Source: Rhizobium oryzicola (GTDB lineage Bacteria > Pseudomonadota > Alphaproteobacteria > Rhizobiales > Rhizobiaceae). Taken from it: a DNA stretch of 64,000 nt. Below, piece after piece: positions 25,363-33,823 of the stretch. The notes under the pieces are model-generated. The model did no database searches and was not told the DNA's origin. It saw nothing but the letters and a program-made list of their open reading frames with translations. The stretch is taken from assembly GCF_030504645.1 (NCBI RefSeq), contig NZ_JAUKWQ010000003.1:372001-436000 (forward strand), read 5' to 3'. Made by a program: the position numbers and the translations under genes. The first letter of the stretch is position 1; the number at the start of each line of letters is the position of its first letter.

Positions 25363-26015
25363 CAGGCGGCCTCGCCATCCCAGACCAGCACCCGGATCGG
25401 CGTGGGGTCGAAGCCGTTGCAGGGATTGTTGATCTGCGGGCAATTGGAAATGACCAACAGCACATCCATTTCCGCCACCAGTTCCACATAGTCGCCGGGA
25501 GCGGAAATGCCGTCGACAATGGTCATCTCGCCTGATGGTTCGATCGGCACATTCATGAAGAAATTGATGTTCGGCACCACGTCGCGCTTGCTCATGCCGT
25601 GCTTGGACACCTCGATGACAAAGTTATCGCGGCAGGCATGCAGGTACTTCGTGTAGTGGCCGAAGCGCACGGTGTTGCTCTCGCAGGAGCAGGCCCCGGC
25701 TGAGGTATCGTGACGGCCGCAGCTGTCCGCCGTCATCGTCAGCATCACCCTGCCTTCGTTGGAGAAGACCTTGGTGCCGGTCGAGATATAGGCAGCCCCC
25801 TGCTCCCGCATCGTATCCTGGCTGGAATAACGCTCGGAAAAGTCATGCGCGTTATAGAACAGCGTATCGACGGCCTGCTGGCCATAGGTATCCTCGATGC
25901 GCACCACCTGGCCCTTTTTGATGAAGGTGGAGAAGGGCGCTTCGGCGGCGATGTAGTGATCCTGCACCGTATTCGAGAGCTTACGAGCCTGGGAGGTCTG
26001 GATGAAATTGGTCAT
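25362..26015 (-). CDS. DUF1989 protein, carboxyguanidine deiminase subunit (urea-carboxylase-associated protein 1 type)
   Basis: 217-residue soluble protein of the DUF1989 family. In guanidine-degrading bacteria a pair of these proteins forms carboxyguanidine deiminase (CgdAB), converting carboxyguanidine to allophanate. The metal-site-like segments are DSCGRHDTSAGACSCESNT and FFMNVPIEPSGEMTIVDG; the protein ends near SNCPQINNPCNGFDPTPIRV. The ATG at 26015 (MTNFIQTSQARK) follows GGGGAGGCGACC; an in-frame start six codons earlier would overlap the previous stop. It is translationally coupled to the carboxylase. Confidence 0.9.
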   Translation of the reverse strand: MTNFIQTSQARKLSNTVQDHYIAAEAPFSTFIKKGQVVRIEDTYGQQAVDTLFYNAHDFSERYSSQDTMREQGAAYISTGTKVFSNEGRVMLTMTADSCGRHDTSAGACSCESNTVRFGHYTKYLHACRDNFVIEVSKHGMSKRDVVPNINFFMNVPIEPSGEMTIVDGISAPGDYVELVAEMDVLLVISNCPQINNPCNGFDPTPIRVLVWDGEAA

Positions 26016-26029
26016 GGTCGCCTCCCCTC

Positions 26030-26857
26030 TCACAGTGCCGCAAATGCGTTGTTTTCGAAGCCACGGATCGCTTCGACGGTGGCTGTGCGGCTGAGGTCAT
26101 CCGCCGCCGGCTCGACAGCTTTGATGCGCGTGATAGTCACCGGATTGGGCGCGTAGACCGGGTTCGGATCGAGCGGATGGGGGCAGTTGGAGAAACCGAC
26201 GATCATGTCCATCTCGGCGCGAAGGTCGACGTAATCTCCCTCGGAAACCAGTTCCGGCTTCCATTCGAATTTGCCATCCGCATCGACCCGTACCGGTGCA
26301 AACAGCGCGAGTGCTGCCGGAATGTCGCGCTTGTCGAGCCCGGCCTTGGTGGCGACCAACACAAAATTCTCCCGTGTATTGCGCAAGGTCGCGCCGTTCG
26401 CTCCCACATACTTTCGGGCATTCGATGATGCCGTCGAACCGCCCATCAGCACATCATGCGCGCCGCAGCTATCCTCCACGATGGAGAACATCACCTTGCC
26501 CATGTCGGAAAAGATGACGCGGCCTTTGCCGAGACCGGTCGTCCACTGCACCTTGACCGTATCCGGCAGGTTCATCCGCTCGCTCGGGTCCGCGGCATTC
26601 CAGGCAATAACCGAGACGGTCGAGAAACCTTCGTCGAGCGTGATGCGCAGTACCTCGTTGGCCTTCACGCGCGTCCACCAGTACCAGCCGCCCGGCAGCT
26701 TTTCCTGATGCACGATGTCAGCAGCGGCAATAACCGGCGCAGGTTTGGCGCTCTTGCCCGGCAATGCCTTCGGCGCAAATTCCAGCCCCTTTTTCTGATG
26801 TTCCTCGTAGCGCGCGCGGTTGGCGGCAATCTCTTCCGGTGAACGTCTGATGTGCAT
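26030..26857 (-). CDS. DUF1989 protein, carboxyguanidine deiminase subunit (urea-carboxylase-associated protein 2 type)
   Basis: 275-residue partner of the preceding DUF1989 protein. It carries the parallel motif VEDSCGAHDVLMGGSTASSN, and DLRAEMDMIVGFSNCPHPLD near the C-terminus. The N-terminus (MHIRRSPEEIAANRARYEEH) is typical of the longer subunit. GGAGATCAAC precedes the ATG. It lies between the ABC ATPase gene and its partner in the operon. Assignment to CgdA or CgdB by name was not attempted. Confidence 0.9.
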   Translation of the reverse strand: MHIRRSPEEIAANRARYEEHQKKGLEFAPKALPGKSAKPAPVIAAADIVHQEKLPGGWYWWTRVKANEVLRITLDEGFSTVSVIAWNAADPSERMNLPDTVKVQWTTGLGKGRVIFSDMGKVMFSIVEDSCGAHDVLMGGSTASSNARKYVGANGATLRNTRENFVLVATKAGLDKRDIPAALALFAPVRVDADGKFEWKPELVSEGDYVDLRAEMDMIVGFSNCPHPLDPNPVYAPNPVTITRIKAVEPAADDLSRTATVEAIRGFENNAFAAL

Positions 26858-26895
26858 GTTGATCTCCAGTGGTTCCGTTGGCCGGGTCGTCCCGG

Positions 26896-27684
26896 CTATT
26901 GACCCTTTGAAGAGACCGGGCCGTCCCGGTCGGGGCGAAAAATGGAGGGCACGCCGGCCTGTCGCGGCGGCCAGATGGTGATGTCCTTGGTGATGGTTGC
27001 GCCGTATCGCAGCTTCTCTTCCGGGCGGTCGCGGGGGCGTTCGAAGGCGACGACGCGGGTACCAAGCGTGAAGGCTTCGCGCATGTCATGCGTCACCATC
27101 ACCACCGTCATCGGCGCTTCGTGCCAAAGCTTCTTCATCAGCGTGTGGATCTCCGCCCGGATGCCGGGATCGAGCGCGCCGAAGGGTTCATCCAGCAGCA
27201 GCACCTTGGGCCGCATGATCAGCGCCTGCGCCAGCGCCAGCCGCTGCTGCATGCCGCCGGAAAGCTGGGCCGGATATTTGTTTTCCGATCCCATCAGGCC
27301 CACCGCCGCAATCATGGCACGCGCTTCTTCCTCCACCGCCCGGCGAGCCGCACCGAACAGGCGACCGGCGAAACGGGAAGCCTGCAATTCCTTGCCGAAC
27401 ATGACATTACCGAGCACGGTCAGATGCGGGAAAACCGAGTATCGCTGAAAGACGACGCCTCGATCCGGCCCCGGCTCCTTCGGCAGGGGCTCGCCATCCA
27501 GCAGGATCTTGCCCTTGGTCTGGGTTTCCTGCCCCAGAAGCATGCGCAGGAAGGTGGATTTGCCACAGCCGGACGGACCGACGAGGGCCACGAAGGCGCG
27601 AGAGGCGATCTCAATGGAGACGTCCTCCAACACGATCTGGTCGCCATATTCCTTCCAGACGTTTTTGATCGACAGCGCGCTCAT
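26896..27684 (-). CDS. ABC transporter ATP-binding protein of the guanidine operon
   Basis: 262-residue ATPase of the nitrate/taurine-type importer family (TauB/SsuB-like). Walker A VGPSGCGKSTFLRMLLG is near residue 34; Q-loop VFQRYSVFPHLTVLGNVMFG; signature LSGGMQQRLALAQALI; Walker B LLLDEPFGALDPGIRAEI; switch histidine in VMVTHDMREAF. Its start overlaps the permease stop by 4 bp. It energises the importer encoded by the two genes upstream. Confidence 0.94.
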   Translation of the reverse strand: MSALSIKNVWKEYGDQIVLEDVSIEIASRAFVALVGPSGCGKSTFLRMLLGQETQTKGKILLDGEPLPKEPGPDRGVVFQRYSVFPHLTVLGNVMFGKELQASRFAGRLFGAARRAVEEEARAMIAAVGLMGSENKYPAQLSGGMQQRLALAQALIMRPKVLLLDEPFGALDPGIRAEIHTLMKKLWHEAPMTVVMVTHDMREAFTLGTRVVAFERPRDRPEEKLRYGATITKDITIWPPRQAGVPSIFRPDRDGPVSSKGQ

Positions 27685-28499
27685 TTGCCCTTCTCCAGTT
27701 CCGACCAGGGGAAGACGGCAATGCGCAGGCGATCGAGCAGGATATCGGTCGCGACTGCCAGCAGCGTGATCCAGATCACGTAAGGAAAGATCACATCCAT
27801 CGAGAGGTAGCGGCGGACGAGGAAGATGCGGTAGCCCAGCCCGCTATCCGCCGAGATAGCCTCAGCGGCAATCAGGAACAGCCAGGCAGGGCCGAGTTGA
27901 AGCCGAAGACAGGTGATGAGCCGCGGCAGGATCTGTGGCAGCACCACGCGCAGCGCGATCTGCCAGGAGGAGGCCGATAGCGTTTCCGCCTTCACGATCA
28001 TCTCGCGCGGCAGTTCGATGGCCTTCAAGGCCAGATCGCGGATCATGATCGGCGTCACCCCAATGGCAATCAGAGCAATCTTGGAGGTCTCGCCGAGGCC
28101 CATTACGATAAAAAGGATCGGCAAGAGCGCCAGCGGCGGCACCATGGAAATGGCGCCGACAAAGGGAGACAGCAGCGCCCTTGCATAAGGCAGAATGCCG
28201 ATCACGAGGCCAAGCAGCAGGGCAATGGCAGTCGCGATAGCAAGGCCAGCCCCCAGCCGCTGAAGACTGGCGAGCGTATCGACCCACAGAAGATAGCTGC
28301 CGGTTCTGGCCTCTGGCACAAAAGCCATGCGGTTGATCGCATCCGCAAAGCCGGTAAGGCCGGGGAGCAGCTTGTCATTCGGGTTTTCCGCCAGCCGCTC
28401 GGCGGAACCGATCGCATAGGCAATCAGCACCAGCACGAAGGGCAGCAGCGCCAGCGCGAGGCGCGTGCCATTGGCAGGGCGGGAATTGATCCAGCGCAT
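27681..28499 (-). CDS. ABC transporter permease of the guanidine operon
   Basis: 272-residue inner-membrane permease of the TauC/SsuC/NrtB type. Hydrophobic helices begin at LALALLPFVLVLIAYAIGSA (residues 15-34). The ATPase-docking loop is ETLSASSWQIALRVVLPQIL near residue 165. It overlaps the ATPase gene and follows the binding protein after 65 bp. The substrate is inferred from operon context to be guanidine. Confidence 0.93.
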   Translation of the reverse strand: MRWINSRPANGTRLALALLPFVLVLIAYAIGSAERLAENPNDKLLPGLTGFADAINRMAFVPEARTGSYLLWVDTLASLQRLGAGLAIATAIALLLGLVIGILPYARALLSPFVGAISMVPPLALLPILFIVMGLGETSKIALIAIGVTPIMIRDLALKAIELPREMIVKAETLSASSWQIALRVVLPQILPRLITCLRLQLGPAWLFLIAAEAISADSGLGYRIFLVRRYLSMDVIFPYVIWITLLAVATDILLDRLRIAVFPWSELEKGK

Positions 28500-28564
28500 G
28501 GCTCTCTCTCAGCTAGTGGAAAGGTCGGCGAGAAACTCGCCCGCCGACGTTGACAGGGTTGAGT

Positions 28565-29635
28565 TCAGAGAGCGCCCTTGGCGGCCGCATCCATATAGCT
28601 GGATGTGTAGCGGAACTTGATGTTCGCCTTGTCGCCCAGCACCTTACCGTCCGGCAGTTCGATGCCGATCACATCCGCCGACGGCGCGCCATTGCCGAGC
28701 AGCCCCTTGGAGAAGAGGAAGTTGCGAACCAGATCCATGGTCTTCGGCAGGCCGGGCGACGTGGTGAAGGTGACCGCATCTGCCGGCTTGTCGAACAGCT
28801 TGGTCGCTGCCATCTGGGCTTCGAAACCCTTCAAGTCGGTGCCGGATGCCGTTCCCATGGCTTCGCGCGCAGCTTTTCCTTCCGCGCTGTCGGCGGTCAT
28901 CAGCTTCATCGTGTCATACCAGATGCCGGCCAGCGCCTTGCCGAAATCAGGATTATCCTTCAGCACGCCGGTATTGGCCACCATCAGGTCGATGATTTCA
29001 CCGGGGATCTGCGAGCTGTCGAACACCTTCTTTGCGGATGGGTCTTCGAGGATAGTGGAAACCAGCGGGTTCCAGGTGACGACCGAGGTGACGTCCTTGG
29101 TCTTGTATGCGGCGACCATATCGGCGTCTGACGTGTTGACGACCTTGACGTCCTTTTCCGCGAGCTTGATGCTCTCCAGCGCGCGCGCCAGCAGGTAATG
29201 CGACACGGAGAACTCAACCAGATTGACGTTCTGGCCCTTGATGTCGGCCAGCTTGTCCTTGTTTTTCAGGATGACGGCGTCGTTGCCGTTGGAGAAGTCG
29301 CCGACAATCACGGCTGTCGTATCGACGCCGCCGGCTGCGGGGATGGAAAGCCCGTCCATATTGGTCAGCGTCACGGCATCGAAGGCGCCAGCCGTGTACT
29401 GGTTCATCGACTCCACATAGTCGTTGAACTGGGTCACCTCGATCTTGATGCCGTATTTGTCGGCCCACTTCTTCACGATGCCATGATCGGCGGCATAGCC
29501 CCACGGCATCCAGCCGACATAGATCGACCAGGCGACCTTGAAGTCCTTCTTTGGCGCGGCATGAGCGGCAAGCGGCGCACCGAGTGCAAAGGCTGCCACG
29601 GAAATTGTGGCGAGAAATTTTGAAATGGTCTGCAT
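28565..29635 (-). CDS. ABC transporter substrate-binding protein of the guanidine operon
   Basis: Periplasmic binding protein of the NMT1/TauA-like class, 356 residues. The start at 29635 (MQTISKFLATISVAAFALGA) follows AAGGGGAATATCCA; the much longer open frame upstream is the riboswitch and must not be read as protein. Signal cleavage is likely at HAA|PKKDFKV. Body features: WSIYVGWMPWGYAADHG and NTGVLKDNPDFGKALAGIWY. It is the first gene after the guanidine riboswitch, which points to guanidine as the imported substrate. Confidence 0.92.
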   Translation of the reverse strand: MQTISKFLATISVAAFALGAPLAAHAAPKKDFKVAWSIYVGWMPWGYAADHGIVKKWADKYGIKIEVTQFNDYVESMNQYTAGAFDAVTLTNMDGLSIPAAGGVDTTAVIVGDFSNGNDAVILKNKDKLADIKGQNVNLVEFSVSHYLLARALESIKLAEKDVKVVNTSDADMVAAYKTKDVTSVVTWNPLVSTILEDPSAKKVFDSSQIPGEIIDLMVANTGVLKDNPDFGKALAGIWYDTMKLMTADSAEGKAAREAMGTASGTDLKGFEAQMAATKLFDKPADAVTFTTSPGLPKTMDLVRNFLFSKGLLGNGAPSADVIGIELPDGKVLGDKANIKFRYTSSYMDAAAKGAL

Positions 29636-29660
29636 TGGATATTCCCCTTCTTGAGCATCT

Positions 29661-29700
29661 TTAGAAAGGGATCGGCATGGACCATCGCGCCGCCAATCCC
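29661..29700 (-). terminator. Expression-platform terminator of the guanidine riboswitch
   Basis: On the minus strand GGGATTGGC (29692-29700) pairs with GCCGATCCC (29668-29676), one G-U pair, then TTTCTAA. It lies between the aptamer and the ribosome-binding site of the first gene, where guanidine binding upstream would be expected to prevent its formation. Confidence 0.7.
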
Positions 29701-29711
29701 TTGGCTTACGA

Positions 29712-29808
29712 GGTCTCCCGGGCTTTTGTCCCGCCGTGCACCCGGCGGGATGTCTCCCCGCCGGTAGCCGCTCTCGGACCAGTCGCACATAATCGTGCCG
29801 GAACCCTA
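29712..29808 (-). promoter_or_regulatory. Guanidine-I riboswitch (ykkC, subtype I)
   Basis: Read on the minus strand, the leader contains the conserved ykkC elements in order: CTAGGGTTCCG at the 5' end, CTGGTCCGAGAG in the middle, then ACGG and GGGACAAAAGCCCGGGAGA near the 3' end, with GC-rich stems between. These are the signature nucleotides of the guanidine-I aptamer, which activates genes when guanidine binds. A terminator follows before the first gene. The operon it controls encodes exactly the known guanidine import and degradation set. Confidence 0.95.
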
Positions 29809-29831
29809 GCTGCTAACTCTGATCATGAAGA

Positions 29832-29848
29832 AGCAAAGGCCGTGCCAA
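29832..29848 (-). promoter_or_regulatory. Sigma-54 (RpoN) promoter for the guanidine operon
   Basis: The minus strand reads TTGGCACGGCCTTTGCT, matching the -24/-12 consensus TGGCACGnnnnTTGC at every key position: GG at 29846-29845 and GC at 29834-29833, 12 bp apart. The predicted RNA start near 29821 is about a dozen bases ahead of the riboswitch aptamer. Confidence 0.85.
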
Positions 29849-29875
29849 TCTGAAGCGGACCGAATAACTCAGGTC

Positions 29876-29936
29876 ATAAGCATACTGAAACGACGTTACG
29901 TAGTTAATTGCACACAACACAGGCAAATATGCTTAT
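29876..29936. promoter_or_regulatory. Paired inverted sites upstream of the sigma-54 promoter, candidate enhancer
   Basis: ATAAGCATA (29876-29884) and TATGCTTAT (29928-29936) are perfect reverse complements with centres 52 bp apart, about five helical turns. They lie roughly 55-115 bp upstream of the predicted start, where sigma-54 activators normally bind. They do not match the usual NtrC site, so the activator is unidentified. Confidence 0.4.
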
Positions 29937-29979
29937 ATTTTAATCGAAAATAAAAATTGCGCAGTCTTTAGATTAGGTC

Positions 29980-30017
29980 TCAAAATGTGATAGGCGGACC
30001 GAGGCCCGCCTATCACA
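29980..30017 (-). terminator. Terminator of the dpp operon
   Basis: A perfect 12-bp stem, TGTGATAGGCGG (29986-29997) with CCGCCTATCACA (30006-30017), is followed on the minus strand by TTTTG. It lies just after the dppF stop codon. Confidence 0.85.
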
Positions 30018-30037
30018 CCGTTCTCTATTAAAGCTGT

Positions 30038-30883
30038 TCAACCCGCGCGTTTCGCCAGTCGAGCCCGGATGGACTCCACATCCGCCCGCGGCGTCGCGGC
30101 AAACAGGGTCTTCGTATAGTCATGGCTAGGCGCCGAAAACACCTGCTCACGCGTGCCGTATTCAACCGCCTCGCCGTAATACATCACCATCACCTCGTCG
30201 GCGATGTATTTGACCACTGACAAATCGTGGCTGATGAACACATAGGTCAGGCCGAACTCCTCCTGCAGATCCGCCAGAAGGTTCAGCACCTGCGCCTGCA
30301 CCGAAAGATCGAGCGCCGAGACCGGTTCATCGAGCACCAGCAGCTTCGGGTTCAGCATCAGCGCGCGAGCAATCGCAATACGCTGGCGTTGCCCGCCGGA
30401 GAACATATGTGGGTAGCGATTGTAGTGGTCCGCTGTCAGGCCCACCTTCACCAGCATGTCGGTTGCCCGCTCACGCCGCTCGGCAGCGCTCATGTCTGTG
30501 TTGATCGCCAGCGGTTCGCCCAGAACGTCGCCAATCTTCTGGCGCGGATTGAGCGAGCCATACGGGTTCTGGAACACGATCTGCACCTTGCGGCGCATCT
30601 CTGCGGTCAAGTGACCGGGGCGGGTATCAACCGTCTTGCCGTCGATCAGCAATTCGCCTGAGGTCGGCGGGTCGATGAAGGTGAGAATGCGGGCAAGCGT
30701 CGATTTTCCGCAGCCGCTTTCGCCAACAATGGCGAGCGTCTTGCCGGCATCCAGCTTGAAGGAAACGCCCTTCACGGCATGGACGATCTTTTCCTTCTTC
30801 ATGAAGCCGCCGGGAACATGATAGTCCCGCTTGATATTGCGGATTTCCAACATCGGCGTCGCGTTCGATAGGTTTGCTGTCAT
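30038..30883 (-). CDS. dppF: Dipeptide ABC transporter ATP-binding protein DppF-type
   Basis: 281-residue ATPase of the DppF/OppF class. Walker A is VGESGCGKSTLARILTF near residue 52; signature FSGGQRQRIAIARALML; Walker B LLVLDEPVSALDLSVQAQVL; switch histidine FISHDLSVVKYIADE. The C-terminal oligopeptide/dipeptide transporter extension is short, ending SIRARLAKRAG. It overlaps the DppD-type gene by 4 bp and is the last gene of the importer operon, with a strong terminator following. Confidence 0.93.
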   Translation of the reverse strand: MTANLSNATPMLEIRNIKRDYHVPGGFMKKEKIVHAVKGVSFKLDAGKTLAIVGESGCGKSTLARILTFIDPPTSGELLIDGKTVDTRPGHLTAEMRRKVQIVFQNPYGSLNPRQKIGDVLGEPLAINTDMSAAERRERATDMLVKVGLTADHYNRYPHMFSGGQRQRIAIARALMLNPKLLVLDEPVSALDLSVQAQVLNLLADLQEEFGLTYVFISHDLSVVKYIADEVMVMYYGEAVEYGTREQVFSAPSHDYTKTLFAATPRADVESIRARLAKRAG

Positions 30884-31731
30884 CGGCTCTCTCCCGCAAA
30901 TTCGCCGCTTGCCATGAAATCGGAAACGGTGCTCAGGCGCTTGCCCGTCGCATTTTCCGGCAGCGCCGAAAGCAGTGCGCGCGTGTAGGGGTTCTTCGGC
31001 GCCTCAAAGAGAGACAGCACGTCTGCCTCCTCCATCTTGCGCCCCTTGTACTGCACGATCACCCGGTCGGCTGTCTCGGCCACGACGCCCATGTCATGGG
31101 TAATCATGATGAGGCCCATGCCATGCTCGGCCTGAAGCTTCATCAAGAGATCGAGGATCTGCTTCTGGATCGTCACATCGAGCGCCGTCGTCGGCTCGTC
31201 GGCGATCAGGAGTTTCGGATTGCAGGCGATTGCCATGGCAATCATCACGCGCTGGCACTGGCCACCCGACATCTGGTGCGGAAAATGGTTCAGCCGCTCC
31301 GCAGGATCCGGCAGGCCAACCAGGGTGAAGAGTTCGATGGCGCGCGCGCGGCGCTCCTTCTTCCCCATCCCCATGTGGATGCGCAGCACTTCCTCGATCT
31401 GGAAGCCAACGGTGAAGCAGGGATTGAGGCTGGCGATCGGCTCCTGGAAGATCATCGCCATGTCCTTGCCGATCAACTTGCGCCGTTCGCCATCCGGAAG
31501 GTTCCTGATGTCGCGCCCCTGAAACAGCATCTTGTCAGCGGTGATCTTTGCCGTCCAAGGCAGAAGACCCATCACAGCCAACATGGAGACGGATTTGCCG
31601 GAACCGCTTTCGCCGACGATCGCCAGCACTTCACGCTCATTGACGGAGAGCGAGACGCCATCGACTGCCTTGAACCAGCCACTGGCGGTTTCGAACTGAA
31701 CGGTAAGGTTTTCGATTTCGAGAAGCGCCAT
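30880..31731 (-). CDS. dppD: Dipeptide ABC transporter ATP-binding protein DppD-type
   Basis: 283-residue ATPase partner of DppF. Walker [18 protein letters not shown] is near residue 38; the signature is [17 protein letters not shown]; Walker B is [20 protein letters not shown]; switch histidine [16 protein letters not shown]. The C-terminal extension has [14 protein letters not shown], the usual OppD/DppD end. It is separated from DppC by 2 bp and overlaps DppF by 4 bp. Confidence 0.93.
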   Translation of the reverse strand: MALLEIENLTVQFETASGWFKAVDGVSLSVNEREVLAIVGESGSGKSVSMLAVMGLLPWTAKITADKMLFQGRDIRNLPDGERRKLIGKDMAMIFQEPIASLNPCFTVGFQIEEVLRIHMGMGKKERRARAIELFTLVGLPDPAERLNHFPHQMSGGQCQRVMIAMAIACNPKLLIADEPTTALDVTIQKQILDLLMKLQAEHGMGLIMITHDMGVVAETADRVIVQYKGRKMEEADVLSLFEAPKNPYTRALLSALPENATGKRLSTVSDFMASGEFAGESR

Positions 31732-31733
31732 GA

Positions 31734-32645
31734 TCAGGACCTCTTCATTTTGGGATCAAGCGCGTCACGCAGCCCGTCACCCATCAGGTTGATGGCAAGA
31801 ACGGTGATCAGGATCGCGAGGCCCGGGAAAGTAACAACCCACCACGCCTGCAGAATGAACTCGCGCGATTCAGACAGCATCGTTCCCCATTCCGGCGCCG
31901 GCGGCTGGGCGCCCATGCCGAGAAAGCCAAGCGCTGCCGCATCGAGAATGGCATTCGAGAAAGACAGCGTGGCCTGCACGATGAGCGGTGCGGTGCAGTT
32001 GGGCAGGATGGTGCGGAACATCAGGCGCAAGGGACCGGCGCCTGCCAGGCGAGATGCAGTGACGTAATCCTTGCTCTTTTCAGCCATGACGGCGGCACGC
32101 GTCAGGCGCACGAAATGCGGCTGCAAGACTAGCGCGATTGCAATCATGCCATTGGTCAGGCTCGGGCCGAGGATGGCCACGAGGACGAGCGCCAGCAGCA
32201 GCGACGGGAATGCCAGGATGATATCCATCAGCCGCATGATCACCGTATCGACCCATCCGCGATAATAGCCCGCGATCAAGCCCACCAGAATGCCGCCGAC
32301 GAGCGACAGGGTTGTCACGAAGACGCCGATGAACAACGAATATTGCGCGCCGTAAATCAGGCGCGAAAGGATGTCGCGACCGACAGGATCGGTGCCCAAA
32401 AGGAAAGTTGCTGTTCCACCCTGCGCCCAGATCGGCGGCTTCAGAACCGCCTCGCGATACTGTTCAAAGGGAGAATGAGGCGCAATGATCGGCGCGAGAA
32501 CCGCAATCACCACAAGGATGAGGAAAACGAAGAGGCCGATGACGGCGCCTCGGTTTTCGGAAAAATAGAACCAGAATTCCTTGAGCATCTGGCGGCGCAT
32601 GGCCGCGGAAGATGTCGGTTGCGCCGTGGTTGAAGTGCCTGCCAT
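31734..32645 (-). CDS. dppC: Dipeptide ABC transporter permease DppC-type
   Basis: 303-residue inner-membrane permease. The N-terminal OppC region has FWFYFSENRGAVIGLFVFLI, then GTDPVGRDILSRLIYGAQYS, a hallmark of OppC/DppC proteins. The ATPase-docking loop is AEKSKDYVTASRLAGAGPLR, and the C-terminus has INLMGDGLRDALDPKMKRS. It lies directly downstream of the DppB-type gene and belongs to the same transcription unit. Confidence 0.93.
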   Translation of the reverse strand: MAGTSTTAQPTSSAAMRRQMLKEFWFYFSENRGAVIGLFVFLILVVIAVLAPIIAPHSPFEQYREAVLKPPIWAQGGTATFLLGTDPVGRDILSRLIYGAQYSLFIGVFVTTLSLVGGILVGLIAGYYRGWVDTVIMRLMDIILAFPSLLLALVLVAILGPSLTNGMIAIALVLQPHFVRLTRAAVMAEKSKDYVTASRLAGAGPLRLMFRTILPNCTAPLIVQATLSFSNAILDAAALGFLGMGAQPPAPEWGTMLSESREFILQAWWVVTFPGLAILITVLAINLMGDGLRDALDPKMKRS

Positions 32646-32661
32646 GGGAATTTTCTCCTTC

Positions 32662-33666
32662 TTAGTGGCGGATGCGCGGATTGATCAGACCGTAGAGCAG
32701 GTCGACGATCAGGTTTACGATCATGATGATGCCAGCAATCAGAAGCAGGCCGCCCTGGATGACAGGGTAGTCGCGGCGGAACACGCTATCGACCATCCAC
32801 TTGCCGATACCCGGCCAGGAGAAGATGGTTTCGGTCAGGATGGCGCCCGCCAGCATCACGCCGACCTGCAGGCCGATGGTGGTGATCACGGGGATCATGG
32901 CATTGCGCAGGGCGTGCAGGCCCACCACACGGAAGGGCGACAACCCCTTGGCGCGCGCAGTTCGGACGTAATCTTCCGACAGCACTTCCAGCATGGCCGA
33001 ACGCGTCTGGCGTGCAATGACCGCCAAGGGAATCGTCGCAAGGACGATGGACGGCAGAGCCAGATGGCTGAGGGCCGAGAGAAACGCTCCCTTCTGATCA
33101 GAAAGCAGCGAGTCGATCAACATGAAGCCCGTCACCGGCTCGAAGAAGAACATCAGCGAGATGCGACCGGACACAGGGAACCATTGCAGGATGCCGGAGA
33201 ACAGGATGATCAGCAGCAAACCCCACCAGAAGATCGGCATGGAATAGCCGACGAGTGCCACGCCCATCATGCCCTGATCGATGATCGTGCCGCGCTTGAT
33301 CGCCGCAATCACACCTGCCGGGATGCCGAGAGCGACAGCAATGATGATGGCGCAAAAGGACAATTCGACCGTCGCCGGGAACAGGTCCAGAAACTGGGTC
33401 ATGATCGGCGTCTTCGAAACAATCGAAGCGCCAAAGTCGCCACGCATCACGCCCCAAAGATAATCCAGATACTGGATGACGATAGGACGATCGAGACCCA
33501 ACTGGTGACTGACCGCCGCATGCTGCTCGGGCGACATGACACGCTCGCCGGACAGGAGAGCGACCGGATCACCCGGCAGAAGCCGAATGAAGGAAAAGGC
33601 GATGATCGAGACCCCAATGAAAGTTGGGATCAAGACGGCGATACGCCGCAGAAGGAAGCCAAACAT
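32662..33666 (-). CDS. dppB: Dipeptide ABC transporter permease DppB-type
   Basis: 334-residue inner-membrane permease. I start it at 33666 (MFGFLLRRIAVLIPTFIGVS), the canonical DppB N-terminus with AAAGG upstream; an in-frame start sixteen codons earlier adds residues not seen in the family. Family motifs: GDPVALLSGERVMSPEQHAA, LGLDRPIVIQYLDYLWGVMR and the docking loop RTARAKGLSPFRVVGLHALR. It ends with LVDLLYGLINPRIRH. A terminator-like stem separates it from dppA. Confidence 0.93.
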   Translation of the reverse strand: MFGFLLRRIAVLIPTFIGVSIIAFSFIRLLPGDPVALLSGERVMSPEQHAAVSHQLGLDRPIVIQYLDYLWGVMRGDFGASIVSKTPIMTQFLDLFPATVELSFCAIIIAVALGIPAGVIAAIKRGTIIDQGMMGVALVGYSMPIFWWGLLLIILFSGILQWFPVSGRISLMFFFEPVTGFMLIDSLLSDQKGAFLSALSHLALPSIVLATIPLAVIARQTRSAMLEVLSEDYVRTARAKGLSPFRVVGLHALRNAMIPVITTIGLQVGVMLAGAILTETIFSWPGIGKWMVDSVFRRDYPVIQGGLLLIAGIIMIVNLIVDLLYGLINPRIRH

Positions 33667-33763
33667 TCCGTGACCTTTAGTGGTTTCGGGCTTGAGCGAT
33701 TCTCGCCATGTCAAGCCGTCAAGGAGCCTGATCCGTCAGGTCCGCGCTATTTTAACGCTTGAT

Positions 33764-33801
33764 TAAGAAAATGCCGCGGGAAACGCAACGCGTCCCGCGG
33801 C
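33764..33801 (-). terminator. Partial terminator between dppA and dppB
   Basis: On the minus strand a perfect 9-bp stem (GCCGCGGGA at 33793-33801 read in complement, pairing with 33773-33781) is followed by ATTTTCTT. It would allow high dppA output with limited read-through into dppBCDF. Confidence 0.75.
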
Positions 33802-33823
33802 AAAAACCGTTGAGAACTGACAA

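Noticed and set aside
29636-29788. N-terminal extension of the guanidine binding protein
   Set aside because: This stretch is the guanidine riboswitch and its terminator; the true start has a ribosome-binding site and a signal peptide at 29635.
32581-33762. Plus-strand open frame of 393 codons opposite dppB/dppC
   Set aside because: Shadow of the permease genes: low-complexity Asp/His/Gln-rich translation typical of antisense frames.
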